NCBI GenBank assembly: GCA_029961685.1
Contig: JARWKL010000002.1
Location: forward strand, 25,884,908 to 25,948,907
Origin: Aristolochia californica
Lineage: Eukaryota; Streptophyta; Magnoliopsida; Piperales; Aristolochiaceae
DNA: 64,000 bases
Reading direction: 5' to 3'
A program made the translations under genes and the position numbers. Shown in pieces: positions 39,075 through 51,895 of this stretch (its first letter is position 1; the number at the start of each line of letters is the position of its first letter). The notes under the pieces are model-generated. The model was not told where the DNA came from. It saw only the letters and a list, made by a program, of their open reading frames with translations, and made no database searches.

Positions 39075-40150
39075 GTGTGGTTGGATATTTACTAGAGCCA
39101 AAAAACCCACTTTTAGCCTATCCTTCAAAATTAGATATACTTTTCGGAATTATCTCTCTCAGAATTTGTCCATTTCCATTTTTTATGTTTAATTTTTTTT
39201 AATACAAACTTGTCCCACTTTTCTCGTAAACAAAATGAAAATTTTAGAGTTCATGTCTGCAAAAAAAATTGAAAACTATAATAAATGTAAGTAAAGAAAA
39301 TTATTTCACGCACTAAAAATGAAATCCAAAGTTTTGTTATCAATGTTTGGGAAATTCCACTAGTACAACCCTTAATAGCTTGGTGGAATTTTATAAGAAA
39401 GAGATCTGTAATTGATCCTAACTTGTTTTAATTGTGGTGGGTATGCACGCTAGAAAAATGTTGAATATGCAAATGACCTACTGATCCTAAAATTTCAAGG
39501 AGTAGAAAAACTAAAATTCTGAAGTTAACGTGTGGTTGGATATTTATCATAGCCAAACATCCCACTTTTTGCCTATCCTTCAGGACCAAAGATACTTGTT
39601 TTTTGGAATTATTTCTCTCAGTATTTGCGCATTTCCATTTTGGAAGTTCAATTTTTTTTTCAAATCCAAAATTGTCCCACTTTTCGCGTAAACAAAATGA
39701 AAATTTTAGAGTTCATGGATGCAAAAAAAATTGAAAAATATAATAAATGTAAGTCAAGAAAATCATTTAACGCACAAAAAATGAACTCCAACATTTTGTT
39801 ATCCATGTTTGGGAAATTCCACTAGTACAACCCCAAATAGCTTGGTGGAATTTTATAAGAAAGAGATTTCAAATTGATCCTAACATGTTTTAAATGTGGT
39901 GGGTAAGCAGGACAGAAACATGTTGAAGATGCAAATGACCTATTGATCCAAAAATTTCAAGGAGTAAAAAACATTAAATTTTCAAGTTAACGTGTGGTTG
40001 GATATTTACTAGAGCCAAACAACCCACTTTTCGCCTTTCCTTCAAAATCAGAGATACTTTTTGGAATTATCTCTCTCAGCACTTTTTGCATTTCCATTTT
40101 TGATGTTCAATTTTTCTCAAATCCATTGTTGTCCCACTTTCCTCGTAAAC
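38515..40150 (+). repeat. Diverged HOR block, right copy (4 monomers)
   Basis: Matches 34,465-36,115 marker by marker: GTATGCTTGCCAAA, GGTGGACTTGCATGCC, GTATGCACGCTAG, GGGTAAGCAGGACAG and AATCCATTGTTGTCCC. Differences are scattered, and the right copy lacks the large deletion seen at 35,750, so the duplication is older than that deletion. Confidence 0.75.
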
Positions 40151-40269
40151 AAAATGAAAATTTTTGAGTTCATGTATGCAAAAAAATTTGAAAACTATAA
40201 TAAATGTATGTTAAGAAAATTATTTCAGGCACTAAAATGAACTCCAAAGTTTTGTTATCCATCTTTGGG

Positions 40270-40300
40270 AAATTCCACTAGTACAAACCCCTTGGTGGAA
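40270..40300 (+). other. Small deletion beside the ACTAGT segment
   Basis: ACTAGTACAAACCCC joins CTTGGTGG at about 40,290; the TAATAG normally between them is missing. The monomer is about 450 bp. Confidence 0.7.
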
Positions 40301-41837
40301 TTTTATTAGAAAGAGATTTCTAATTGATCCTAACATGTTTTAAATGAGGTGGGTATGCATGCCACAAACATGTTGAAGATGCAAATGACCTAATGTTCTA
40401 AAAATTTCAAGGAGTATAAAAAATAAAATTCTCAAGTTAATGTGTGGTTGGATATTCACCAAAGCAAAACAACCCACTTTTTGGCTATCCTTAAAAATCA
40501 GACATACTTTTTGGAATTATCTCCCTCAGCACTTTTTGCATTTCCATTTTTTATTATCAATTTTTTTTCAAATCCAAAGTAGTCCCCCTTTTATCGTAAA
40601 CTAAATGAAAATTGTAGAGTTCATGTATGCAAAAAAATTTGAAAACTATAAGAAATGTAAGTGAAGAAAATAATTTCACGCACTAAAAATGAACTCCAAA
40701 GTTTTCTTATCCATGTTTGGGAAATTCCACTAGTACAACCACTAATAACTTGGTGGAATTTTATAAGAAAGTGATTTCTAATTGATCCTAACATGTTTTA
40801 AATGTGGTTGGTATGCATGCCAGAAACATGTTGAAGATGCAAATGACCTAATGATCCAAAAATTTGAAGGAGCAGAAGAAATTAAATTCTCAAGTTAACA
40901 AGTGGGTGGATATTTACAAGAGCCAAACAACCCACTTTTTCCCTATCCTTCAAAATCAGAGATACTTTTCGGAATTATCACTTTCTGAATTTGTGTATTT
41001 CCTTTTTGGATGTTCAATTTTTTTTCAAATCCAAACTTGTCCCACTTTTCTCGTAAACAAAATGAAAATTTTAGAGTTCATGTATGCAAAGCAATTTGAA
41101 AACTATAATAAATGTAAACGAAGAAAATTATTTCATGCACTAAAAATGAACTCCAAAGTTTTGTTATCCATGTTTGGGAAATTCCACTAGAACAACCCCT
41201 AATAGCTTGGTGGAATTTTATCAGAAAGAGTTTTCTAATTGATCCTAGCATGTTTTAAATGTGGTGGGTATGAATGCCAAAAACATGTTGAAGAGGCAAA
41301 TGACCTAATGATCTAAAAGTTTCATGGAGTAGAAAAAAATTAATTCTCAAGTTCACGTGTGGTTGGATATTTACTAGAACCAAACAACCCACTTTTTGCC
41401 TATCTTTCAAAATCAGAGATACTTTTTGGAATTATCTCTCTCAGCACTTTTTGCATTTCCATTTTTTATGTTCATTTTTTTTTAAATCCAAACTTGTCCC
41501 ACTTTTCTTGAAAACAAAATGAAAATTTTAGACTTCATGTGTGCAAAAAATTTTGAAAACTATAATAAATGTAAGTGAAGAAAATTGTTTCACGCACTCT
41601 AAAAGAGCTCCAAAGTTTTGTTATCCATGTTTGGAAAATTCCACTAGTACAACCCCAAATAGCTTGGTGGAATTTTATCGGAAAGAGTTTTGTAATTGAT
41701 CCTAACATGTTTTAAATGTGGTGGGTATGCATGCCAAAAACATGTTGAAGAGGCAAATGACCTAATGATCTAAAAAATTCATGGAGTAGAAAAAATTAAA
41801 TTCTCAAGTTAACGTGTGGTTGGATATTTATGAGAAA

Positions 41838-44800
41838 CAAACAACCCACTTTTTGCCTATCTTTCAAAATCAAAAATAATTTTTGAAATTATCTCTATCA
41901 GCACTTTTTGCATTTCCAATTTTTATGTTCAATTTTTTTTCAAATCCAAACTTGTCCCACTTTTCTCGTAAACAAAATGAAAATTTTAGAGTTCATGTAT
42001 GCAAAATAATTTGAAAACTATAATAAATGTAAGTGAAGAAAATTGTTTCACACACTCAAAATGAACTCCAAAGTTTTGTTATCCATGTTTGGTAAATTCC
42101 ACTAGTTCAACCCCTAATAGCTTGGTGGAATTTTATAAGAAAGAGATTTCTAATTGATCCTAACATATTTTAAATGGGGTGGGTATGCATGCCAGAAACA
42201 TGTTGAAGATGCAAATGACCTAATGATCGAAAATTTTCAAGCAGTAGAAAAAGTTAAATTCTCAAGTTGACATGTGGTTGGTTATTTACCAGTGCCAAAC
42301 AACCCACTTTTTGCCTATCCTTCAAAATCAGAGATACTTTTTGGAATTATTTCTCTCAGCATTTGTGCATTTCCATTTGGGATGGTCAATTTTTTTCAAA
42401 TCGAAACTTGTCCCACTTTTCTCGTAAACAAAATGAAAATTTTAGAGTTCATGTATGCAAAAAAATTTGAAAACTATAATAAATGTATATGAGGAAAATT
42501 ATTTAATGCACTAAAAATGAACTCCAAAGTTTTGTTATCCATGTTTGGAAAAATCCACTAGTACAACCCTTAATAGCTTGGTGGAATTTTATAAGAAAGA
42601 GACTTCTAATTGATCCTAACATGTTTTAAATGTTGTGGGTATGCATGCCACAAACATGTTGAAGATGAAAATGGCCTAATGATCCAAAAATTTCAAGAAG
42701 TAGAAAAACATAAATTGTCAAGTTAACTTGTGGTTGGATATTTACCAGAACCAAACAGCCCACTTTTTTCCTATCCTTCAAAATCAGAGTTACTTTTTGG
42801 AGTTATCTCTCTCTGCAATTTTTGCATTTCCATATTGGATGTTCAATTTTTTTTAAAATCCAAACTTGTCCCACTTTTCTCGTAAACAAAACGAAAAATT
42901 TGAGAGTTCATGTATGCAAAAAAATATGAAAACTATAATAAATGTAAGTGAAGAAAATTTTTTCACACACTAAAAATGAACTCCAAAGTTTTGTTATCAA
43001 TGTTTGGGAAATTCCACTAGTACAACCCCTAATAGCTTGGTGGAATTTTATAAGAAAGAGATCTGTAATTGATCCTAACATGTTTTAAATGTGGTGGGTA
43101 TGGATGCCAGAAAAATGTTGAATTTGCAAATGACCTAATGATCCAAAAATTTCAAGGAGTAGAAAAAATAAAATTCTCAAGTTAACCTGTGGTTGGATTT
43201 ACCTGAGCCAAACAACCCACTTTTTTCTTATCCTTCAGAACCAAATATACTTTTTGTAATCATCCCTCTCAGTATTTGTGCATTTCCACTTTGGAAGTTC
43301 AATGTTTTTTTAAATCCGAACTTTTCCCTCTTTTCTCGTAAACAAAATGAAAATTTTAGAGTTCATGGATGCAAAAAAATTTGAAAAAATATAATAAATG
43401 TAAGTAAAGAAAATCATTTCATGCACTAAAAATGAACCCCACCATTTTGTTATCCATGTTTCGGAAATTCCACTAGTACAACCCCAAATCGCTTGGTGGA
43501 ATTTTATATGGAAGAGATTTCAAAATGATCCTAACATGTTTTAAATGCGGTAGGTATGCAGGAGAGAATCATGTTGAAGATGCAAATGACCTATTAATCC
43601 AAAAATTTCAAGGAGTAAAAAAAATTAAATTCTCAAGTTAACGTGTGGTTGGATATTTACCAGAGCCAAACAACCCACCTTTTGCCTTTCCTTCAAAATC
43701 AGAGATACTTTTTGGAATTATCTCTCTCAGCACTTTTTGCATTTCTATTTTTTATGTTCAATATTTTTCAAATCCATTGTTGTCCCACTTTTCTCGTAAC
43801 CAAAATGAAAATTTTAGAGTTCATGTATGCAAAAAAATTTGAAAACTATAATAATTGTAAGTGAAGAAAATTATTTCATGCACTAAAAATGAACTCCAAA
43901 GTTTTGTTATCCATCTTTGGGAAATTCCAGTAGTACAAACCCTAATAGCTTCGTGGAATTTTATAAGAAAGGGATTTCTAATTGATCCTAACATGTTTTA
44001 AATAAGGTGGGTATGCATACCACAAACATGTTGGAGATGCAAATGACCTAATGATCTAAAAATTTCAAAGAGTATAAAAAATTAAATTCTCAAGTTAACG
44101 TGTGGTTGGATATTTACCAGAGCCAAACAACCCACTTTTTGCCTATCTTTCAAAATCATAGAAACTTTTTGGAATTATCTCACTCAGCATTTGTGCATTT
44201 CCATTTTGGATGTTCAATTTTTTTTTTCAAATCCAAACTTGTCCCTGTTTTCTCGGAAACAAAACAAAAATTTTTGAGTTCGTGTATGCAAAAAAATTTG
44301 AAAACTAAAATAAATGTAAGTGAAGAAAATTATTTCACGCACTACAAAAATGAACTTTAAAGTTTTCTTATCCATGTTTGGGAAATTCCACTAGTACAAC
44401 CCCTAATTGCTTAGTGGAATTTTATAAGAACGATATTTATAATTGATCCTAACATGATTTAAATATGGTGGATAATCATGCCAGAAACACGTTGAAGATG
44501 GAAATGATCTAATGATCCAAAAATTTCCAGGTGTAGAAAAAATTAAATTCTCAAGTTAACGTGTGGTTGGATATTTACTAGAGGCAAACAACCCAGTTTT
44601 TGCCTATCCATCAAAATCAGAGATACTTTTCGGAATTTTCTCTCTCAGCATTTGTGCACTTCCATTTTGGATGTTCATTTTTTTTTCAAATCCAAACTTG
44701 TCTAACTTTTCTCGTAAATGAAATGAAAATTTTAAAGTTCATGTATGCAAAAAAATTTGTATACTATAATAAATGTAAGTGAAGAAAATTATTTCACGAA

Positions 44801-46866
44801 CTAAAACTGAACTCCAAAGTTTTGGTATCAATGTTTGGGTAATTCCACTAGTACAATCCCAAATAGCATGGTGGAATTTTATAAGAAAGAGATTTCCAAT
44901 TGATCCTAACATGTTTTAAATGTGTTGGGTACGCATGCCAGAAACATGTTGAAGATGCAAATGACCTAATGATAAAAAAATTTCAAGGAGTAGAAAAAAT
45001 TAAATTCTCAAGTTATCATGTGGTTGGATATTTACCAGAGCCAAACAACACACTTTTTGCTTATCTTTCAAAATCAGAGATAGTTTTTGGAATTATCTCT
45101 CTCAACATTTGTGTGTTTCCATTTTGGATGTTCAATTTTTTTTTAAATACAAACTTGTCCTACTTTTCCCATAAACAAAATGAAAATTTAGAGTTCATGA
45201 GTGCAAAAAAATTTGAAAACTATAATAAATATAAATGAAGAAAATTATTTCATACACTAAAAATGTACTCCAAAGTTTTGTTATCCATGTTTGGAAAATT
45301 CCACTAGTACAAACCCTAATAGCTTGGTGGAATTTTATAAGAAAGAAATTTCTAATTGACCCTAACATATTTTTAATGTGGTCGGTATGCTTGCAAAAAC
45401 CATGTTGAAGATGCAAATGACCTAATGTTCCAAAAATTTCGAGAAGAAAAAATTAAATTCTCAAGTTGACATGAGGTTGGATATTTACCAGAGACAAACA
45501 ACCCACTTTTTGCCTGTATTTCAAAATCAGAAATGTTTTTTGGAATTATCTCTCTCAGCATCTGTGCATTTCCATTTTGGATATTCAATTGTTTTTCAAA
45601 TCCAAACTTGTCCTACTTTTCTCGAAAAAAAAAAATGAAAATTTAAGAGTTCAAGTATGCAAAAAAATTTGAAAAATATAATAAATGTAAGTAAAGAAAA
45701 TCATTTCACGCACTATAAATGAACTCCAACATTTTGTTATCCATGTTTGGGAAATTCCACTGGTAGAACTCCAAATAGCCTGGTGGAATTTTATAAGAAA
45801 GAGATTTCGAATTGATCCTAACATGTTTTAAATGTGGTGGGTATGTAGGACAAAAACATGTTGAAGATGCAAATGACCTATTAATCCAAAAATTTCAAGG
45901 AGTAAAAAAAATTAAATTCTCAAGTTAACGTGTGGTTGGATATTTACCAGAGCCAAACAACCCGCATTTTGCCTTTCCTTCAAAATCAGAGATACTTTTT
46001 GGAATTATCTTTCTCAGCACTTTTTGCATTTCCATTTTTGATGTTCAATTTTTTTTAAATCCAAAGTTGTCCCACTTTTCTCGTAAACAAAATGAAAATT
46101 TTAGAGTTCATGTATGCAAAACAATTATAAAACTATAATAAATGAAAGTGAAGAAAATTATTTCACGCACTAAAAATGAACTCTAAAGTTTTGTGATCCA
46201 TCTTTGGGAAAATCCACTAGTACAAACCCTAATAGCTTGCTGGAATTTTATAAGAAAGAGATTTCTAATTGATCCTAACATGTTCTAAATGTGGTTGGTA
46301 TGCATGCCAGAAACATGTTGAAGATGCAAATGACCTAATGATCCAAAAATTTGAAGGAGTAGAAGAAATTAAATTCTCAGGTTAACATGTGGGTGGATAT
46401 TTACAAGAGCCAAACAACCCACTTCTGCCTATCCTTCAAAATCGGAGATACGTTTTGGAATTATCACTTTCAGAATTTGTGTATTTCCTTTTTGCATGTT
46501 CAATTTTTGTTCAAATCCAAACTTGTTCGACTTTTCTCGTAATCAAATTAAAAGTTTTAGAGTTCATGTATGCAAAAAAAATTGAAAACTATAATAAATG
46601 TAAGTGAAGAAAATTGTTTCACGCATTCAAAATGAACTCCAAAGTTTTGTTATCCATGTTTGGAAAATTCCACTAGTATAACCACTAATAGCTTGGTGGA
46701 ATTTTATCGGAAAGAGTTTTGTAATTGATCCTAACATGTTTTAAATGTGGTGGGTATGCATGCCAAAAACATGTTGAAGAGGCAAATGACTTAATGATCT
46801 AAATATTTCATGAAGTAGAAAAAATTAAATTCTCAAGTTAACGTGTGGTTGGATATTTACCGGAAC
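41838..46866 (+). repeat. 11-mer HOR copy 1
   Basis: Contains anchors 42272, 42728, 43187, 43643, 44100, 44561, 45018, 45471, 45930, 46387 and 46843, and starts 24 bp into the monomer at 41814. Monomer markers: AAATGGGGTGGG before 42272; a 3-base shorter anchor region at 43187 (GGTTGGATTTACC); AATCCATTGTTGTCCC in 43643; AAAATCATAGAAAC in 44100; GTGGGTGGATATTTAC at 46387. Differences seen against copy 2 are only at 42,253 (G, elsewhere A) and 43,442 (C, elsewhere A). Confidence 0.92.
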
Positions 46867-49800
46867 CAAACAACCCACTTTTTGCCTATCTTTCAAAATC
46901 AAAAATAATTTTTGAAATTATCTCTATCAGCACTTTTTGCATTTCCAATTTTTATGTTCAATTTTTTTTCAAATCCAAACTTGTCCCACTTTTCTCGTAA
47001 ACAAAATGAAAATTTTAGAGTTCATGTATGCAAAATAATTTGAAAACTATAATAAATGTAAGTGAAGAAAATTGTTTCACACACTCAAAATGAACTCCAA
47101 AGTTTTGTTATCCATGTTTGGTAAATTCCACTAGTTCAACCCCTAATAGCTTGGTGGAATTTTATAAGAAAGAGATTTCTAATTGATCCTAACATATTTT
47201 AAATGGGGTGGGTATGCATGCCAGAAACATGTTGAAGATGCAAATGACCTAATGATCGAAAATTTTCAAGCAGTAGAAAAAATTAAATTCTCAAGTTGAC
47301 ATGTGGTTGGTTATTTACCAGTGCCAAACAACCCACTTTTTGCCTATCCTTCAAAATCAGAGATACTTTTTGGAATTATTTCTCTCAGCATTTGTGCATT
47401 TCCATTTGGGATGGTCAATTTTTTTCAAATCGAAACTTGTCCCACTTTTCTCGTAAACAAAATGAAAATTTTAGAGTTCATGTATGCAAAAAAATTTGAA
47501 AACTATAATAAATGTATATGAGGAAAATTATTTAATGCACTAAAAATGAACTCCAAAGTTTTGTTATCCATGTTTGGAAAAATCCACTAGTACAACCCTT
47601 AATAGCTTGGTGGAATTTTATAAGAAAGAGACTTCTAATTGATCCTAACATGTTTTAAATGTTGTGGGTATGCATGCCACAAACATGTTGAAGATGAAAA
47701 TGGCCTAATGATCCAAAAATTTCAAGAAGTAGAAAAACATAAATTGTCAAGTTAACTTGTGGTTGGATATTTACCAGAACCAAACAGCCCACTTTTTTCC
47801 TATCCTTCAAAATCAGAGTTACTTTTTGGAGTTATCTCTCTCTGCAATTTTTGCATTTCCATATTGGATGTTCAATTTTTTTTAAAATCCAAACTTGTCC
47901 CACTTTTCTCGTAAACAAAACGAAAAATTTGAGAGTTCATGTATGCAAAAAAATATGAAAACTATAATAAATGTAAGTGAAGAAAATTTTTTCACACACT
48001 AAAAATGAACTCCAAAGTTTTGTTATCAATGTTTGGGAAATTCCACTAGTACAACCCCTAATAGCTTGGTGGAATTTTATAAGAAAGAGATCTGTAATTG
48101 ATCCTAACATGTTTTAAATGTGGTGGGTATGGATGCCAGAAAAATGTTGAATTTGCAAATGACCTAATGATCCAAAAATTTCAAGGAGTAGAAAAAATAA
48201 AATTCTCAAGTTAACCTGTGGTTGGATTTACCTGAGCCAAACAACCCACTTTTTTCTTATCCTTCAGAACCAAATATACTTTTTGTAATCATCCCTCTCA
48301 GTATTTGTGCATTTCCACTTTGGAAGTTCAATGTTTTTTTAAATCCGAACTTTTCCCTCTTTTCTCGTAAACAAAATGAAAATTTTAGAGTTCATGGATG
48401 CAAAAAAATTTGAAAAAATATAATAAATGTAAGTAAAGAAAATCATTTCATGCACTAAAAATGAACCCCAACATTTTGTTATCCATGTTTCGGAAATTCC
48501 ACTAGTACAACCCCAAATCGCTTGGTGGAATTTTATATGGAAGAGATTTCAAAATGATCCTAACATGTTTTAAATGCGGTAGGTATGCAGGAGAGAATCA
48601 TGTTGAAGATGCAAATGACCTATTAATCCAAAAATTTCAAGGAGTAAAAAAAATTAAATTCTCAAGTTAACGTGTGGTTGGATATTTACCAGAGCCAAAC
48701 AACCCACCTTTTGCCTTTCCTTCAAAATCAGAGATACTTTTTGGAATTATCTCTCTCAGCACTTTTTGCATTTCTATTTTTTATGTTCAATATTTTTCAA
48801 ATCCATTGTTGTCCCACTTTTCTCGTAACCAAAATGAAAATTTTAGAGTTCATGTATGCAAAAAAATTTGAAAACTATAATAATTGTAAGTGAAGAAAAT
48901 TATTTCATGCACTAAAAATGAACTCCAAAGTTTTGTTATCCATCTTTGGGAAATTCCAGTAGTACAAACCCTAATAGCTTCGTGGAATTTTATAAGAAAG
49001 GGATTTCTAATTGATCCTAACATGTTTTAAATAAGGTGGGTATGCATACCACAAACATGTTGGAGATGCAAATGACCTAATGATCTAAAAATTTCAAAGA
49101 GTATAAAAAATTAAATTCTCAAGTTAACGTGTGGTTGGATATTTACCAGAGCCAAACAACCCACTTTTTGCCTATCTTTCAAAATCATAGAAACTTTTTG
49201 GAATTATCTCACTCAGCATTTGTGCATTTCCATTTTGGATGTTCAATTTTTTTTTTCAAATCCAAACTTGTCCCTGTTTTCTCGGAAACAAAACAAAAAT
49301 TTTTGAGTTCGTGTATGCAAAAAAATTTGAAAACTAAAATAAATGTAAGTGAAGAAAATTATTTCACGCACTACAAAAATGAACTTTAAAGTTTTCTTAT
49401 CCATGTTTGGGAAATTCCACTAGTACAACCCCTAATTGCTTAGTGGAATTTTATAAGAACGATATTTATAATTGATCCTAACATGATTTAAATATGGTGG
49501 ATAATCATGCCAGAAACACGTTGAAGATGGAAATGATCTAATGATCCAAAAATTTCCAGGTGTAGAAAAAATTAAATTCTCAAGTTAACGTGTGGTTGGA
49601 TATTTACTAGAGGCAAACAACCCAGTTTTTGCCTATCCATCAAAATCAGAGATACTTTTCGGAATTTTCTCTCTCAGCATTTGTGCACTTCCATTTTGGA
49701 TGTTCATTTTTTTTTCAAATCCAAACTTGTCTAACTTTTCTCGTAAATGAAATGAAAATTTTAAAGTTCATGTATGCAAAAAAATTTGTATACTATAATA

Positions 49801-51895
49801 AATGTAAGTGAAGAAAATTATTTCACGAACTAAAACTGAACTCCAAAGTTTTGGTATCAATGTTTGGGTAATTCCACTAGTACAATCCCAAATAGCATGG
49901 TGGAATTTTATAAGAAAGAGATTTCCAATTGATCCTAACATGTTTTAAATGTGTTGGGTACGCATGCCAGAAACATGTTGAAGATGCAAATGACCTAATG
50001 ATAAAAAAATTTCAAGGAGTAGAAAAAATTAAATTCTCAAGTTATCATGTGGTTGGATATTTACCAGAGCCAAACAACACACTTTTTGCTTATCTTTCAA
50101 AATCAGAGATAGTTTTTGGAATTATCTCTCTCAACATTTGTGTGTTTCCATTTTGGATGTTCAATTTTTTTTTAAATACAAACTTGTCCTACTTTTCCCA
50201 TAAACAAAATGAAAATTTAGAGTTCATGAGTGCAAAAAAATTTGAAAACTATAATAAATATAAATGAAGAAAATTATTTCATACACTAAAAATGTACTCC
50301 AAAGTTTTGTTATCCATGTTTGGAAAATTCCACTAGTACAAACCCTAATAGCTTGGTGGAATTTTATAAGAAAGAAATTTCTAATTGACCCTAACATATT
50401 TTTAATGTGGTCGGTATGCTTGCAAAAACCATGTTGAAGATGCAAATGACCTAATGTTCCAAAAATTTCGAGAAGAAAAAATTAAATTCTCAAGTTGACA
50501 TGAGGTTGGATATTTACCAGAGACAAACAACCCACTTTTTGCCTGTATTTCAAAATCAGAAATGTTTTTTGGAATTATCTCTCTCAGCATCTGTGCATTT
50601 CCATTTTGGATATTCAATTGTTTTTCAAATCCAAACTTGTCCTACTTTTCTCGAAAAAAAAAAATGAAAATTTAAGAGTTCAAGTATGCAAAAAAATTTG
50701 AAAAATATAATAAATGTAAGTAAAGAAAATCATTTCACGCACTATAAATGAACTCCAACATTTTGTTATCCATGTTTGGGAAATTCCACTGGTAGAACTC
50801 CAAATAGCCTGGTGGAATTTTATAAGAAAGAGATTTCGAATTGATCCTAACATGTTTTAAATGTGGTGGGTATGTAGGACAAAAACATGTTGAAGATGCA
50901 AATGACCTATTAATCCAAAAATTTCAAGGAGTAAAAAAAATTAAATTCTCAAGTTAACGTGTGGTTGGATATTTACCAGAGCCAAACAACCCGCATTTTG
51001 CCTTTCCTTCAAAATCAGAGATACTTTTTGGAATTATCTTTCTCAGCACTTTTTGCATTTCCATTTTTGATGTTCAATTTTTTTTAAATCCAAAGTTGTC
51101 CCACTTTTCTCGTAAACAAAATGAAAATTTTAGAGTTCATGTATGCAAAACAATTATAAAACTATAATAAATGAAAGTGAAGAAAATTATTTCACGCACT
51201 AAAAATGAACTCTAAAGTTTTGTGATCCATCTTTGGGAAAATCCACTAGTACAAACCCTAATAGCTTGCTGGAATTTTATAAGAAAGAGATTTCTAATTG
51301 ATCCTAACATGTTCTAAATGTGGTTGGTATGCATGCCAGAAACATGTTGAAGATGCAAATGACCTAATGATCCAAAAATTTGAAGGAGTAGAAGAAATTA
51401 AATTCTCAGGTTAACATGTGGGTGGATATTTACAAGAGCCAAACAACCCACTTCTGCCTATCCTTCAAAATCGGAGATACGTTTTGGAATTATCACTTTC
51501 AGAATTTGTGTATTTCCTTTTTGCATGTTCAATTTTTGTTCAAATCCAAACTTGTTCGACTTTTCTCGTAATCAAATTAAAAGTTTTAGAGTTCATGTAT
51601 GCAAAAAAAATTGAAAACTATAATAAATGTAAGTGAAGAAAATTGTTTCACGCATTCAAAATGAACTCCAAAGTTTTGTTATCCATGTTTGGAAAATTCC
51701 ACTAGTATAACCACTAATAGCTTGGTGGAATTTTATCGGAAAGAGTTTTGTAATTGATCCTAACATGTTTTAAATGTGGTGGGTATGCATGCCAAAAACA
51801 TGTTGAAGAGGCAAATGACTTAATGATCTAAATATTTCATGAAGTAGAAAAAATTAAATTCTCAAGTTAACGTGTGGTTGGATATTTACCGGAAC
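46867..51895 (+). repeat. 11-mer HOR copy 2
   Basis: Anchors 47301, 47757, 48216, 48672, 49129, 49590, 50047, 50500, 50959, 51416 and 51872, each 5,029 bp after its partner in copy 1. I saw no base private to this copy; it agrees with copy 1 or copy 3 at every variant noticed. It is closest to copy 1. Confidence 0.92.

Larger units (their letters stand above)
34107..41837 (+). repeat. Domain B2: diverged 9-mer HOR and relatives of the 11-mer
   Basis: Anchors: 34107, 34560, 35016, 35488, 35921, 36334, 36791, 37246, 37704, 38162, 38618, 39075, 39530, 39992, 40442, 40900, 41357, 41814. Monomers 34560, 35016, 35488 and 35921 correspond in order to 38618, 39075, 39530 and 39992. Monomers 37246, 37704, 38162 and 38618 correspond to 44100, 44561, 45018 and 45471 of the 11-mer HOR. 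Monomer 40900 (TGGGTGGATATTTACAAG) resembles 46387. The domain therefore holds building blocks of domain C in a different, older order. Confidence 0.75.
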
